Shown: positions 16,997 to 26,302 of the stretch, one piece after another
Layout of the letters: the number at the start of each line of letters is the position of its first letter
Numbering within the stretch: position 1 is the stretch's first letter
From: Crocinitomicaceae bacterium
Lineage (GTDB): Bacteria > Bacteroidota > Bacteroidia > Flavobacteriales_D > Crocinitomicaceae
DNA: 64,000 bases
Assembly (NCBI GenBank): GCA_030833845.1
Contig: JAURGK010000004.1
Coordinates: forward strand, 39,439-103,438
Reading direction: 5' to 3'
Notes under the pieces: generated by a model
Seen by the model: the letters and a program-made list of their open reading frames with translations, nothing else
The model's database searches: none
What the model was told of the DNA's origin: nothing
Made by a program: the position numbers and the translations under genes

Positions 16997-18176
16997 TTTC
17001 ACTATTTCTTGAGAAAGATAAATCTTGTTCATTACCTGGCAACTCCTTGGCAAAGGCCTGAACAACACCAATTGACACACAAGCCATAACTAAGGCCGAG
17101 CCCCCCATTGCTAAAAAAGGCATGTTTTGCCCAGTGACTGGAAATACCCCAGTACATACCAACATATTGATACTCGCTTGAGTGAGCAAATGAATTCCAA
17201 TACCCATGGAAGCATAACTTTGAAACAAATCTGTCGTTTTCAAAGCGATTCGAATCATCCTGTAGAGTAAAATCAAATATAGTAATACCAATATTGCAGC
17301 AGAAGCCAATCCAAATTCTTCTACAAACGTGGCGTAGTAGAAATCGGCATAGGCCTCCGGTAAAAATTCTTTGAGTTTACCATCTCCAACCCCCTGTCCA
17401 AATATAGAACCCACTGAAATGGCAAGCTTGGCATTATTTGCTTGTTGATTTGCACGCAAACTTTCTACTGTTTGATCTGCGGTTTCAACTCGATTATTGA
17501 TACGGTTCATCCAAGTATCAAAACGAGGTAGAATTTTTGCCTCAGGCAATGCCAAGTGCATGGCTACCACCAGTCCTAGACCAGTAAACCCTATGCCCAT
17601 GATCGCCAACAATTTTGTCCATGGGACACGTCCTATAAACAACAACAGCATACTCAGCATAAAAATCATTGCCGCCGTGGAAAAATTGTCTTTGAGAATA
17701 AGTGCAAAAGTTGCCAAAATTGGCAGCATTAAAGGTAAAATGCCATGTTTCCAATCATCAAGTTTTTGCTGCTTACGCACTAGTAATTTACTCACATAAA
17801 TAATCAATGCGAGCTTGGCAAAGTCTGATGACTGAAAAGTTAGATTGAGAAAGGGAATACGTATCCAACGACCCGCTCCATTCACTTGGGCACCAAAAAA
17901 CAAGGTAAAGAGCAATAGCGTTAATCCGACATAGTAAGCAAATTTAGCTACCTGATTAATGTATTTGGCTGGAACCCTATGTATGGCAAACATCGAAGTA
18001 AATCCAATGATCACGTATACCAAATGTTTAAAAAGATAGGTAAATGGGGATCCTCCTTCAATCTTTATCAAAATTGGCACAAAACTATATACCGTGACCA
18101 AAGAGAAGGCCATCATCAGCAGAGTGATAATCCAGATTACTGGATCGCCCTTGAGATATGTAAGATAGGTTTTCAT
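16983..18176 (-). CDS. ftsW: Peptidoglycan glycosyltransferase FtsW
   Basis: A SEDS-family polytopic membrane enzyme that polymerises lipid II at the septum with FtsI. Its 397 residues have about ten hydrophobic spans. Seen: GAGRWIRIPFLNLTFQSSDFAKLALIIY, ILKDNFSTAAMIF (where relatives have QPDxGT), IFGQGVGDGKLKEFLPEAYADFYYATFVEEFG, with the conserved acidic Glu pair, and PVTGQNMPFLAMGGSALV. The order in the cluster (murD-ftsW-murG) separates it from RodA. DNFS in place of QPDLG is usual in Bacteroidota homologues. Confidence 0.95.
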   Translation of the reverse strand: MKTYLTYLKGDPVIWIITLLMMAFSLVTVYSFVPILIKIEGGSPFTYLFKHLVYVIIGFTSMFAIHRVPAKYINQVAKFAYYVGLTLLLFTLFFGAQVNGAGRWIRIPFLNLTFQSSDFAKLALIIYVSKLLVRKQQKLDDWKHGILPLMLPILATFALILKDNFSTAAMIFMLSMLLLFIGRVPWTKLLAIMGIGFTGLGLVVAMHLALPEAKILPRFDTWMNRINNRVETADQTVESLRANQQANNAKLAISVGSIFGQGVGDGKLKEFLPEAYADFYYATFVEEFGLASAAILVLLYLILLYRMIRIALKTTDLFQSYASMGIGIHLLTQASINMLVCTGVFPVTGQNMPFLAMGGSALVMACVSIGVVQAFAKELPGNEQDLSFSRNSENEVE

Positions 18177-18184
18177 TTACGGTT

Positions 18185-19531
18185 TTAAAGACTACGCACA
18201 GCTTGTTTGAACTGCTGGCCACGGTCTTCGTAACTTTCAAATAAATCAAAACTTGCACAGGCCGGTGATAACAAAACTGTTTGATCTTTACTAGCCAATT
18301 GGTAGGCATAGGCAACAGCCTCGTTTGCCGAACTTGCCTCTACGATGGTGTTGACAACATCTTTATAGGCGGCAATTATTTTGGCATTGTCTGAACCCAG
18401 GCAAACAATGGCACTTACCTTTTCTTGAACCAACTGCGTTAATTCACTGTAGTCATTGCCTTTATCTACACCACCCACGATCCAAACGGTGGGCTTATCC
18501 ATTGATTCAAGTGCAAACCAAGCCGCATTGATATTGGTGGCTTTAGAATCATTGATAAACTCGATGCCATTGACTTTGGCAACGAATTCCATTCTGTGTT
18601 CGACATTGACGAAATCTTGTAAACTTTCGCGAACGATTTCTGTACGGATTTCAACGAGCCTTGCTGCAATACCTGCAGCCAAAGCATTTTGTGTGTTGTG
18701 TTTGCCTTTGAGGGCCAATTCGTGAATAGACATGGTGAGTTGTTGTTTGTTTATATTGATTTGTAGTTGTTTAGAATCTGCGTAGCCGCCATTTTCTGGT
18801 ACCTCCTTCAAGGAGAAAGGAAATAATTGCGACTGGAGTGCTCTGGCCTCAATTTGTGATACAATAATTGGGTCATCGGCATTGAAAATGAAGCTATCTG
18901 CAGCTACTTGGTTTTGGAGAATGCGCATTTTCGATGCTACATAATTGGACATATTGTAATCATAGCGGTCCAAATGATCTGGAGTAATATTGGTTAGAAT
19001 GGCAATGTCAGCTTTAAAGTCATACATGTCGTCTAGCTGAAATGAGCTCAATTCCAAAACGTAGTAATCGAAATTTTCTTCAGCTACTTGCTTGGCAAAA
19101 CTTTGGCCAACATTGCCAGCAAGCCCAACATTCAACCCGGCTTTCTTAAGGATGTGGTAACACCAAAGTGTGGTGGTAGTTTTGCCATTACTTCCTGTGA
19201 TACATATATGCTTGGCCTTGGAATAGTATGCACCAAACTCTATTTCAGAAATCACCTGAATCCCTTTTTGACGTATGGCCTGCATGATAGGCGTTTTTTC
19301 GGCAATACCCGGTGACTTAATGATCAAGTCGGCAGATAATATACGCTCCATTTGGTGCGCACCTGACTCGAATTCTATCTTTAGTGTTTCTAACTGCTCT
19401 CTTACCGATGGTTTAATTGTCCCTCCATCGGAAAGAAATACAGTCCAGCCGCGCTGCTTGCCTAAAATAGCTGCCCCCACGCCAGATTCTCCAGCGCCTA
19501 AAATAACAAGCATGCGGCCTCTTGCGTCCAT
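18185..19531 (-). CDS. murD: UDP-N-acetylmuramoyl-L-alanine--D-glutamate ligase
   Basis: Adds D-Glu to UDP-MurNAc-L-Ala. 448 residues. The N-terminal Rossmann motif GAGESGVGAA is at residues 12-21, the P-loop GSNGKTTTT at 113-121, followed by ITPDHLDRY, HRMEFV and NDSKATN, the latter being the MurD-typical ADP/Mg region. It ends 8 bases before ftsW and begins 2 bases after mraY, so it is firmly within the operon. Confidence 0.96.
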   Translation of the reverse strand: MDARGRMLVILGAGESGVGAAILGKQRGWTVFLSDGGTIKPSVREQLETLKIEFESGAHQMERILSADLIIKSPGIAEKTPIMQAIRQKGIQVISEIEFGAYYSKAKHICITGSNGKTTTTLWCYHILKKAGLNVGLAGNVGQSFAKQVAEENFDYYVLELSSFQLDDMYDFKADIAILTNITPDHLDRYDYNMSNYVASKMRILQNQVAADSFIFNADDPIIVSQIEARALQSQLFPFSLKEVPENGGYADSKQLQININKQQLTMSIHELALKGKHNTQNALAAGIAARLVEIRTEIVRESLQDFVNVEHRMEFVAKVNGIEFINDSKATNINAAWFALESMDKPTVWIVGGVDKGNDYSELTQLVQEKVSAIVCLGSDNAKIIAAYKDVVNTIVEASSANEAVAYAYQLASKDQTVLLSPACASFDLFESYEDRGQQFKQAVRSL

Positions 19532-19533
19532 AT

Positions 19534-20778
19534 TTACCTGAGCTTAAGAGTTACAATGGAAACTACAGCAAGCAAAACTGCCACTATCCAAAATCGGGCA
19601 ACGATTTTTGCCTCGTGAATGCCTTTTTTCTGATAATGGTGGTGCAAGGGTGCCATCAAAAAGATGCGCCGCCCCTCTCCAAAGCGTTTTTTGGTATACT
19701 TGAAGTACCCTACTTGGAGCATTACCGATACATTTTCTATCAAGAAAATCCCGCATAAGACAGGGATCAGCAATTCCTTGCGAATCGCAATAGCAAACAC
19801 CGCGATGATACCCCCAAGAGCCAAACTTCCGGTATCACCCATAAAAACATGCGCCGGATATGCATTGTACCATAAAAATCCAATACAAGCACCCACAAAA
19901 GCAGCAATAAAAATCACAAGTTCTTCTGCTTCAGGTATATACATCACATTGAGGTAATCAGCAAATTTTGCATGTGAACTGACATAGGCCAAAACCGCTA
20001 ATGCCAGGCCGACAATAGCTGAAGTACCTGTAGCCAAACCGTCTAAGCCATCTGTCATATTGGCTCCGTTCGATACAGCAATGACAATAAAAATCACAAT
20101 TGGAATAAAAATGAGCCAACCGTAAGATTTGCCGCTATCTCCAATGAGCCAATTATAGTTGAATTCATTTCCTTTGAAAAAAGGTATAGTTGTGGTCATG
20201 TCATCGGTGCGAATCCATTTGTAATGCTCCCCCTGTGCCTGCGCATGTTGATGTGTCACAAACTGCTCGTCGGCTTGCAATTGATAGTTGGCACTCACAC
20301 GTTTGTGCACCACGACGTTGTCAGAAAAATAAAGAATCCCTCCTACAATGAGCCCCACGCCAATCTGCCCAATAATTTTAGAGGTCCCTTTGAGTCCTTC
20401 TTTATTTTTCTTAAATACCTTGATATAATCATCTAAAAAACCAATAATTCCGAGCCAAACTGTTGCGATCAGCATCGTTATGACGTATACATTTTGAAGT
20501 TTGGCAAATAGTAAAGTCGGAATAAGAATTGCAGCCAAAATGATTAAGCCCCCCATGGTTGGGGTTCCAGATTTCTCTATTTGACCTGCCAATCCTAAAT
20601 CTCGAACGGTTTCTCCAATTTGCTGCGCACGTAAGCGATTGATAATTCTTTTACCAATAATCACCGAAACAATCAAAGAGGTGATCAATGCCAAAGAGGC
20701 GCGAAAAGAGATGTAATGAAATAATCCGGCACCGGGAATGTTCATTTGATCAAGCCAAGAAAACAATGAGTATATCAT
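19534..20778 (-). CDS. mraY: Phospho-N-acetylmuramoyl-pentapeptide transferase
   Basis: An integral membrane enzyme that transfers phospho-MurNAc-pentapeptide to undecaprenyl phosphate, making lipid I. Seen: [12 protein letters not shown], the Asp-rich [31 protein letters not shown] and [19 protein letters not shown] [15 protein letters not shown], all signature parts of MraY. At 414 residues it is longer than the 360-residue E. coli protein because of an insert (about residues 160-225, with [11 protein letters not shown]) between membrane spans that is usual in Bacteroidota. Confidence 0.96.
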   Translation of the reverse strand: MIYSLFSWLDQMNIPGAGLFHYISFRASLALITSLIVSVIIGKRIINRLRAQQIGETVRDLGLAGQIEKSGTPTMGGLIILAAILIPTLLFAKLQNVYVITMLIATVWLGIIGFLDDYIKVFKKNKEGLKGTSKIIGQIGVGLIVGGILYFSDNVVVHKRVSANYQLQADEQFVTHQHAQAQGEHYKWIRTDDMTTTIPFFKGNEFNYNWLIGDSGKSYGWLIFIPIVIFIVIAVSNGANMTDGLDGLATGTSAIVGLALAVLAYVSSHAKFADYLNVMYIPEAEELVIFIAAFVGACIGFLWYNAYPAHVFMGDTGSLALGGIIAVFAIAIRKELLIPVLCGIFLIENVSVMLQVGYFKYTKKRFGEGRRIFLMAPLHHHYQKKGIHEAKIVARFWIVAVLLAVVSIVTLKLR

Positions 20779-20779
20779 A

Positions 20780-22237
20780 TTATTTATCGAGTTGGTTAAA
20801 TAAATTTTGTGTTGTTGCTACATCGTCAAAAGGGGTGCGAATGCCGTTTATTTCTTGATAGGTTTCGTGACCTTTGCCTGCAATTAGGATGATATCATCA
20901 GGCTGAGACATCACAATTGCCATCTTGATGGCTTGCAAGCGGTCAACGACTGTAAATATTTTGTGTTGATCCGCATCTTTAACTCCAGCCTCCATTGCTG
21001 CAATGATTTGAAGAGGGTCTTCCGAGCGAGGATTGTCTGAAGTAAAAATGACCTGCTGACTTTTAGAAGCCGCAATTGCCGCCATCTTTGGCCTCTTTTC
21101 CTTGTCTCTGTCTCCACCACAGCCAACGACAGTGATGATTTGTTTTCCATTGCGAAATGCCGCAATGGTATCCAGGACGTTCTCTAAGGCATCTGGTGTA
21201 TGAGCGTAATCTATGATGGCAGTTCGACCATTTCGACTGCGTAGGTGCTCAAAACGGCCTGCAACATGTTTTAATTCCGAAATGATGCGCAAAACCTCAA
21301 GCGGTTCTTGCCCCAAACTAGTGGCTATGCCATAGACCAATAATATATTCGACGCATTGAATGCCCCAACCAAGCGTGTATGTACTTCTTGTCCGTTGAT
21401 CTGTAGCACCAAACCACCTAAACTATTTTCTATAATTTTTCCTTTGAAATCTGCTGGTGACTTTAGTGCATAACTAAAGGCCTTAGCCTTACAATTTTGC
21501 AACATCACACTACCATTGCGGTCGTCGGTATTGACAACGGCAAAGGCCGTAGGATCAAGGTGATCAAAAAATGACTTTTTTACCTTGAGATAAGCGGCAA
21601 ATGTATGGTGGTAATCTAGGTGATCATGAGTAATATTTGTAAATCCAGCCGCTCGAAAATGAAGCCCACCAATGCGTTTTTGATCAATAGCGTGCGAACT
21701 CACCTCCATAAAACAATACTTGCAACCGGCTTCAACCATTTCCCTCAAAAGTGCATTGAGTGCAACAGGATTGGGAGTTGTGTGTGTTGCGGGCACTTCT
21801 TTTTGGCCAATTTTATTAACTACCGTAGATAACAAACCACATGAGTAGCCAAGATGGCTAAAAAGTTCATGGAGCAAGGTCGCGGTGGTAGTTTTGCCAT
21901 TTGTACCAGTGATGCCTATCAGTTCGAGTTCTTTGGAAGGGTAGTTAAAAAAAGTACAAGAAAGAGTCGAAAGCGCTTCACTCGTATTTTCCACCTCTAT
22001 GATCGTTGCATCAGAAGGAAGAATCACATTTTTCTCTACAATAAAAACCCTACAACCCTGATCATAGGCTTGCTGAGCAAATTGATGACCATCGGTTTGC
22101 AGCCCGACAATACAGAAGAATAAGGTATCCGCTTTGGCAAGTCTAGAGTCAAAAACCAATGCAGCAATATTTAGATCAAGTTTACCTTGATTTAGCTTGT
22201 AAGTGAAGTCCGTAAGTAAAACAGAAAGTGCTTGCAT
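20780..22237 (-). CDS. murE: UDP-MurNAc-L-Ala-D-Glu--meso-diaminopimelate ligase
   Basis: Adds the third stem-peptide residue. 485 residues with the P-loop GTNGKTTTA at 111-119, the TTPNPVALN substrate region and the DNPRSEDP motif near residue 400. DNPR is the family marker for meso-diaminopimelate rather than lysine, so the peptidoglycan is predicted to be the DAP type. It starts 3 bases after ftsI and ends one base before mraY. murF is not in the cluster and must be elsewhere. Confidence 0.95.
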   Translation of the reverse strand: MQALSVLLTDFTYKLNQGKLDLNIAALVFDSRLAKADTLFFCIVGLQTDGHQFAQQAYDQGCRVFIVEKNVILPSDATIIEVENTSEALSTLSCTFFNYPSKELELIGITGTNGKTTTATLLHELFSHLGYSCGLLSTVVNKIGQKEVPATHTTPNPVALNALLREMVEAGCKYCFMEVSSHAIDQKRIGGLHFRAAGFTNITHDHLDYHHTFAAYLKVKKSFFDHLDPTAFAVVNTDDRNGSVMLQNCKAKAFSYALKSPADFKGKIIENSLGGLVLQINGQEVHTRLVGAFNASNILLVYGIATSLGQEPLEVLRIISELKHVAGRFEHLRSRNGRTAIIDYAHTPDALENVLDTIAAFRNGKQIITVVGCGGDRDKEKRPKMAAIAASKSQQVIFTSDNPRSEDPLQIIAAMEAGVKDADQHKIFTVVDRLQAIKMAIVMSQPDDIILIAGKGHETYQEINGIRTPFDDVATTQNLFNQLDK

Positions 22238-22240
22238 ATG

Positions 22241-24349
22241 CTAATTCAATTTGATATAAATAAGCTGACCTTTGACTAGAGGCGCCCCTGGTTGGATGGA
22301 TTGATGTACTACCTTTCCCTTGCCCAAAATCTGGACAATACAGCCTCTATCTTCAAGAAGATAAACCGCATCTTTGGCACTCATTCCAAAGACATTGGGC
22401 ACTTTGTGTTGGTTGATTTTTGTAGCTTGAACTTGTAATTTTTGATTGCTGGTATCTCCGTGGGCCCATTCATAATTTGTATTGAGTTGATGAGGCACTT
22501 TTAAATTTTTTAATAAATAGCTCAAGTCCTGACGCTTTCCAACCTTTAACACAGGCACGTCGTTTTCAATTGGATTGCGTGGATCATTGACGGCACTATG
22601 GTACTGTAAGGCTGAAGCATATATTTTATTGGCAATTTCTGCAAATACAGTCCCGGAAACAGCGGCACCATAATAGGCCTTTTGTGGTTTTGCAATTACT
22701 ACGATGCAAGAATAGATCGGTTTTTTTGCCGGAAAATAGCCCACAAATGAAGCTTGATAAGAACGGATTTTTTGATCGCGGTAGCCGCTTTCACCATTAA
22801 GTTGGGCAGTTCCAGTTTTTCCTGCTATGGTAAATAACGAACTTTTGAGTTGCTTGCCTGTACCACGTATCATAACCCCTTCCAAACAGTTTTGAAGAAT
22901 TTTCAGTGTATGATTTGAGCAAATTTCTTCATTGAGGACCACTGGTTCAAAGCTTTTTATCACCCGTCCAAGCCTTTTGATTTTTTCAACAAATAAAGGG
23001 CGCACCAACTGGCCATTATTGGCCACAGCATTGTAAAATGCCAAGGTTTGTAAGGGAGTTTGCATAACTTCGTAACCAACCGACATCCAAGGCAATGATA
23101 AGTTTGACCAATTGGCATCTCCGAGTTGTGTTACTTTTGGTCGGGGCTCACCCTCCATGTCTATTCCGAGTTTCTCGGTAAGACCAAATTGCTTTAAGCG
23201 CTCTAAGAATAATTCGGGATCATTTTTATAGCTGCGATTCATGAGTTGCAAAATCACATTCGAGGATTTTTCAAAAGCTTTTTGGATGGTAATTACGCCA
23301 TATCCCATGCCATGATTCGAGTCAGACATGCCATCGCCTCCTACTCTGTAATAACCACTTGCATTGACCTTATCTGTGATTTTAAATTTTTCATCTTCAA
23401 GGCCAGCCATCAGGGAGGCCAATTTGAAGGTGGATCCTGGCACCTCCAAATGTCCAATCGCGTAATTAAAATTCTCTGAATATTTACCTTTACTCGTTCT
23501 TGTAAGGTTGGCAATAGCTCGCACATAACCAGTTCTAACTTCCATTAAAATCACACTACCGTGTTCGGCGTCCATTTCAATGAGCTGTTTCTCAAGTTCT
23601 GAATGAGCCACCTCCTGAATTTCTTTATCTATGGTGGTGACTACATCCGCTCCCTCAACGGCGTCTTTGAGTATTTTTCCGGTTGGCTTCCATCCTGAAG
23701 AGATGCGTTGCTCCACTTCTTTTCCAGCTTCTCCCTTTAAAAAGTCATAATAAGCACCTTCAATGCCAACACGTAGGGTATCTTTACGTTCGTTGACTTT
23801 CCAATAACCCAATGTACGGTTGAGTAAATTGCCAAAAGGTTTTTTGCGTAAAATCACCTCCTCGTTATCGATGATTCCCCCCTTCATGCGTCCGAGTTTA
23901 AATATGGGAAGTGCGTTTAATTTTTTGCGTTCTTGATTGGTCACTTTTCTTCGAATCAATAAATAACGCATGCCGTTGGCACGAGCTTTTCTAATTTTTG
24001 CTTCGTATTCTCGTGAGCTCTGGGTGGGGTAAAGTTGATTCAAACCTGCTGCCAATGCACCAATTTGCTGATCAAATACAACAGAATCAACAACAGTTGG
24101 ATCCATGTAGATGTCATAAAAAGTGATGCTTGTTACAAGTGGCACCTCATTGTGATCTAATATTTGACCCATCCTCGGTAAGCGATCTACCACCCTTGTA
24201 GGCAATTCACCCTCATCCATTTGCATAGCGCCACCAGGACCATTGATTTGTAATTTAATGGTAGTGTACAAAACAACAAGCATGAGTGCAACGAATCCGA
24301 AATAAACCAGATAAGCACGGTAATAAAGGTAGTTGCGATCCTTACTCAT
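22241..24349 (-). CDS. ftsI: Septal penicillin-binding protein (FtsI/PBP3-like, with PASTA domain)
   Basis: A class B PBP that cross-links septal peptidoglycan. An N-terminal membrane anchor lies at about residues 11-31, followed by the dimerisation/pedestal domain and the transpeptidase domain with all three active-site motifs: STFK (306-309, nucleophile Ser306), SSN (362-364) and KTG (511-513). A single C-terminal PASTA domain (about 643-702, VPNVFGMSAKDAVYLLEDRG) makes it SpoVD-like, which is usual in Bacteroidota. 702 residues. It overlaps ftsL by 8 bases. Confidence 0.95.
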   Translation of the reverse strand: MSKDRNYLYYRAYLVYFGFVALMLVVLYTTIKLQINGPGGAMQMDEGELPTRVVDRLPRMGQILDHNEVPLVTSITFYDIYMDPTVVDSVVFDQQIGALAAGLNQLYPTQSSREYEAKIRKARANGMRYLLIRRKVTNQERKKLNALPIFKLGRMKGGIIDNEEVILRKKPFGNLLNRTLGYWKVNERKDTLRVGIEGAYYDFLKGEAGKEVEQRISSGWKPTGKILKDAVEGADVVTTIDKEIQEVAHSELEKQLIEMDAEHGSVILMEVRTGYVRAIANLTRTSKGKYSENFNYAIGHLEVPGSTFKLASLMAGLEDEKFKITDKVNASGYYRVGGDGMSDSNHGMGYGVITIQKAFEKSSNVILQLMNRSYKNDPELFLERLKQFGLTEKLGIDMEGEPRPKVTQLGDANWSNLSLPWMSVGYEVMQTPLQTLAFYNAVANNGQLVRPLFVEKIKRLGRVIKSFEPVVLNEEICSNHTLKILQNCLEGVMIRGTGKQLKSSLFTIAGKTGTAQLNGESGYRDQKIRSYQASFVGYFPAKKPIYSCIVVIAKPQKAYYGAAVSGTVFAEIANKIYASALQYHSAVNDPRNPIENDVPVLKVGKRQDLSYLLKNLKVPHQLNTNYEWAHGDTSNQKLQVQATKINQHKVPNVFGMSAKDAVYLLEDRGCIVQILGKGKVVHQSIQPGAPLVKGQLIYIKLN

Positions 24350-24704
24350 GATTCTTTTTTATCCGTATTACTCTAGTGGCATTCTTTGTTTCTTTGAGTT
24401 GACGCTCTGCGAGCCGTTCTGCTATTTTGTAGCGACGCGTTACGAGCTCCAACCTTGCCCTTGCCTCAATAAACTCAGCCGAATGCTGGTCTAAATTTCG
24501 TTGGGCCTCGTCAATATCTTTGTTCAATTGCTTTGCGTAATAACCTTTGGAAACCAAAATCAACAATAACAGCATGATAAAGAAGATGTAGTTGAGGTTG
24601 TCCAAAACAAACGACTTAGTCAAAAATTCTCCATTAAGGATTTGCGCAATGGCATTTGACTTGACACGCTTACTACCCTTACTATTGCTTTGTGATTTAG
24701 CCAT
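24342..24704 (-). CDS. ftsL: FtsL-like division protein
   Basis: A 120-residue bitopic protein: a basic cytoplasmic N-terminus (about 1-37), one membrane span (about 38-54, NYIFFIMLLLLILVS) and a periplasmic coiled-coil-prone helix rich in Glu, Arg and Leu (about 58-108). Sequence identity to E. coli FtsL is not visible; the call rests on size, topology and its place between rsmH and ftsI, which is where FtsL sits. FtsL normally forms a complex with FtsB and FtsQ. It overlaps both neighbours by 8 bases. Confidence 0.82.
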   Translation of the reverse strand: MAKSQSNSKGSKRVKSNAIAQILNGEFLTKSFVLDNLNYIFFIMLLLLILVSKGYYAKQLNKDIDEAQRNLDQHSAEFIEARARLELVTRRYKIAERLAERQLKETKNATRVIRIKKNHE

Positions 24705-25611
24705 TTTTTACCGCAATTCTGAGTTTGGCACTGCGTGCTCTTGAATTCAAAGAACATTCTTCTGGACCCGCAACAATCGGGTGTCTGTTTATTTCTGTAA
24801 ATGGCTTCTGTATGTTTCCAAAAAAATCTTTTTCAATTTCTCCTGAAAAACTGCCACGCTTTAAAAAATTTTTAACCAAACGGTCTTCTAAAGAATGATA
24901 TGACATGACGACCAAGCGCCCCCCTGGTTTAAGCACAAGTGCCGCTTGGGTTAAAAAATCTTTGAGCACTTGCATTTCTTGATTCACTTCAATACGAAAA
25001 GCCTGAAATACCTGGGCGTAAAATTTATGGTCTTTGAACTTTGGTGCAAAGCGCTCTAGTGCTTTAATAAGGTCAAAAGTTGTTGCGATTGGAGCGTTGT
25101 CACGGTATCGAACCAATGCGGCTGCGAGTGTTCTGGAATTGCGCAATTCACCGTACTGATACAATATGTTAGCTAAGGTTTGTTCATCAGCTTCGGCAAT
25201 CAAGGCAGCCACAGATTTTCCTGAATTGCGATTCATACGCATGTCAAGCGGTGCATCTTCACGAATTGTAAATCCACGATGAGCCGCGTCAAATTGATGC
25301 GATGAAACCCCAAGATCGGCCAATATCCCATCTACTTGTAAATGACCAAGGGCACGTAAATGATTTCTTAAAAAAGCGAAATTAGCAGCAACAAAATGAA
25401 AGTTTGGTGCAGTCCACGCATTTTGCTGCGCATCTGGGTCTTGATCAAAGACAACCAATTGCCCTTGCTCAGATAATTCGCTAAAAATTGCTTTAGAATG
25501 CCCGCCACCTCCAAATGTAACATCAACATAGATGCCATTTGACACGAGAGCCAAGCCTTCTAGGCAAGGCGCTAACATGACTGGTGTGTGGTACGCGGTA
25601 TTAATCTTCAT
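24697..25611 (-). CDS. rsmH: 16S rRNA (cytosine(1402)-N(4))-methyltransferase
   Basis: Methylates C1402 in the decoding centre of 16S rRNA using S-adenosylmethionine. 304 residues: HTPVMLAPCLEGL at the start, the SAM-binding VDVTFGGGGHSKAIF, DQDPDAQ, the DLGVSSHQFD motif, and GGRLVVMSYHSLEDRLVKNFLK near the C-terminus. All are standard for RsmH (MraW). The 11-base overlap with mraZ and 8-base overlap with ftsL show tight coupling at the head of the operon. Confidence 0.97.
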   Translation of the reverse strand: MKINTAYHTPVMLAPCLEGLALVSNGIYVDVTFGGGGHSKAIFSELSEQGQLVVFDQDPDAQQNAWTAPNFHFVAANFAFLRNHLRALGHLQVDGILADLGVSSHQFDAAHRGFTIREDAPLDMRMNRNSGKSVAALIAEADEQTLANILYQYGELRNSRTLAAALVRYRDNAPIATTFDLIKALERFAPKFKDHKFYAQVFQAFRIEVNQEMQVLKDFLTQAALVLKPGGRLVVMSYHSLEDRLVKNFLKRGSFSGEIEKDFFGNIQKPFTEINRHPIVAGPEECSLNSRARSAKLRIAVKNG

Positions 25612-26059
25612 TGTCTAAATCACCCATTACTTCATCCGCTAAATCAGCGAAATCCGCCATGTTTCCTTCGATCATTTCGAAGTATTTAGACTTATCCCAG
25701 ATTTCAATTCGGTCGTTGTATGCAATGAGCATCACTTCTCCAACCAAACCAACGCGCTCCATTAGGGCGCTTGGAACCAAAACTCGACCCGCATTGTCAA
25801 GGGAAACCTGCTTGGCACCCTGATGAAATAAGCGGTAGAACATTCGGTTTTTAGGCTTAAACAAGTTCATTTTAGATAAGCGCTGACTGATTTTCTCCCA
25901 TTCTGGCAAGGGGAATAAAGTCAAGCAATCTTCAAAGCCTTTGTTTAACATGAAATCACGCTGGGAAACTGCAGGCAATTGCTTGCGCAAACCAGACGGG
26001 AAAAGGAAGCGCCCCTTCTCATCCATTTTGACCTCAAATTCACCTACAAGTCCTGACAT
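25601..26059 (-). CDS. mraZ: Transcriptional regulator MraZ
   Basis: First gene of the dcw cluster. 152 residues with two AbrB-like swapped-hairpin domains, each with the family's DxxxR core: DEKGRFLFPSGLR near residue 12 and DNAGRVLVPSAL near residue 85. In E. coli the ring-shaped MraZ oligomer binds tandem repeats in front of its own gene and represses the cluster. Matching tandem GTGGTA repeats are found directly upstream here. The acidic C-terminus (ADFADLADEVMGDLDNED) is longer than in E. coli. A weak -7 box, TAATTTTA at 26074-26081, lies 14 bases before the ATG. Confidence 0.95.
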   Translation of the reverse strand: MSGLVGEFEVKMDEKGRFLFPSGLRKQLPAVSQRDFMLNKGFEDCLTLFPLPEWEKISQRLSKMNLFKPKNRMFYRLFHQGAKQVSLDNAGRVLVPSALMERVGLVGEVMLIAYNDRIEIWDKSKYFEMIEGNMADFADLADEVMGDLDNED

Positions 26060-26073
26060 AGCGTTATAATGGG

Positions 26074-26106
26074 TAAAATTAGTGGATTCTTACCACTTTT
26101 TACCAC
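26074..26106 (-). promoter_or_regulatory. mraZ promoter with predicted MraZ operator
   Basis: Read on the minus strand, GTGGTA occurs twice with an exact 10-base period (26106-26101 and 26096-26091), just upstream of a weak -7 box TAATTTTA (26081-26074). A GTGG/CCAC inverted pair spans 26082-26096. E. coli MraZ binds tandem 10-base-period TGGGN repeats at the same place, so these are predicted MraZ sites that would cover the promoter. The box itself has one mismatch to TAnnTTTG. Confidence 0.6.
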
Positions 26107-26216
26107 CAGCTTTTTTAAATGTTGATAACTTCTAACGTATAGAACGAATAAAGGTTACATATTAACAATTATAAACAGCGCTTAAACCTTGTAATACAAA
26201 TGATTATATCCTAATG

Positions 26217-26253
26217 GTGGGAATAAGTGGGAGTTTTTTCAACAAATTGTTGA
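26217..26253 (+). promoter_or_regulatory. Second tandem GTGGGA pair and a perfect palindrome
   Basis: GTGGGA occurs at 26217-26222 and 26227-26232, again with a 10-base period and in the opposite orientation to the pair near mraZ. Six bases further on, TCAACAAATTGTTGA (26239-26253) is a perfect 15-base palindrome. Both lie 40-90 bases before the EamA gene and about 160-190 bases before mraZ. The pair matches the TGGGN form of the E. coli MraZ site; the palindrome has no assigned protein. Confidence 0.45.
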
Positions 26254-26291
26254 TATCGCATTTTTCAGCCCTACTTTTATGGTTTTTAATC

Positions 26292-26299
26292 TACATTTG
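26292..26299 (+). promoter_or_regulatory. EamA transporter promoter -7 box
   Basis: TACATTTG fits TAnnTTTG and ends 3 bases before the ATG at 26303. It supports that ATG over the in-frame ATG at 26279, which lies upstream of the box. Confidence 0.5.
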
Positions 26300-26302
26300 C
26301 AC

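Noticed and set aside
16997..17080. 28-residue N-terminal extension of MurG
   Set aside because: It lies inside the ftsW coding region and puts the glycine loop too far from the N-terminus for the family.
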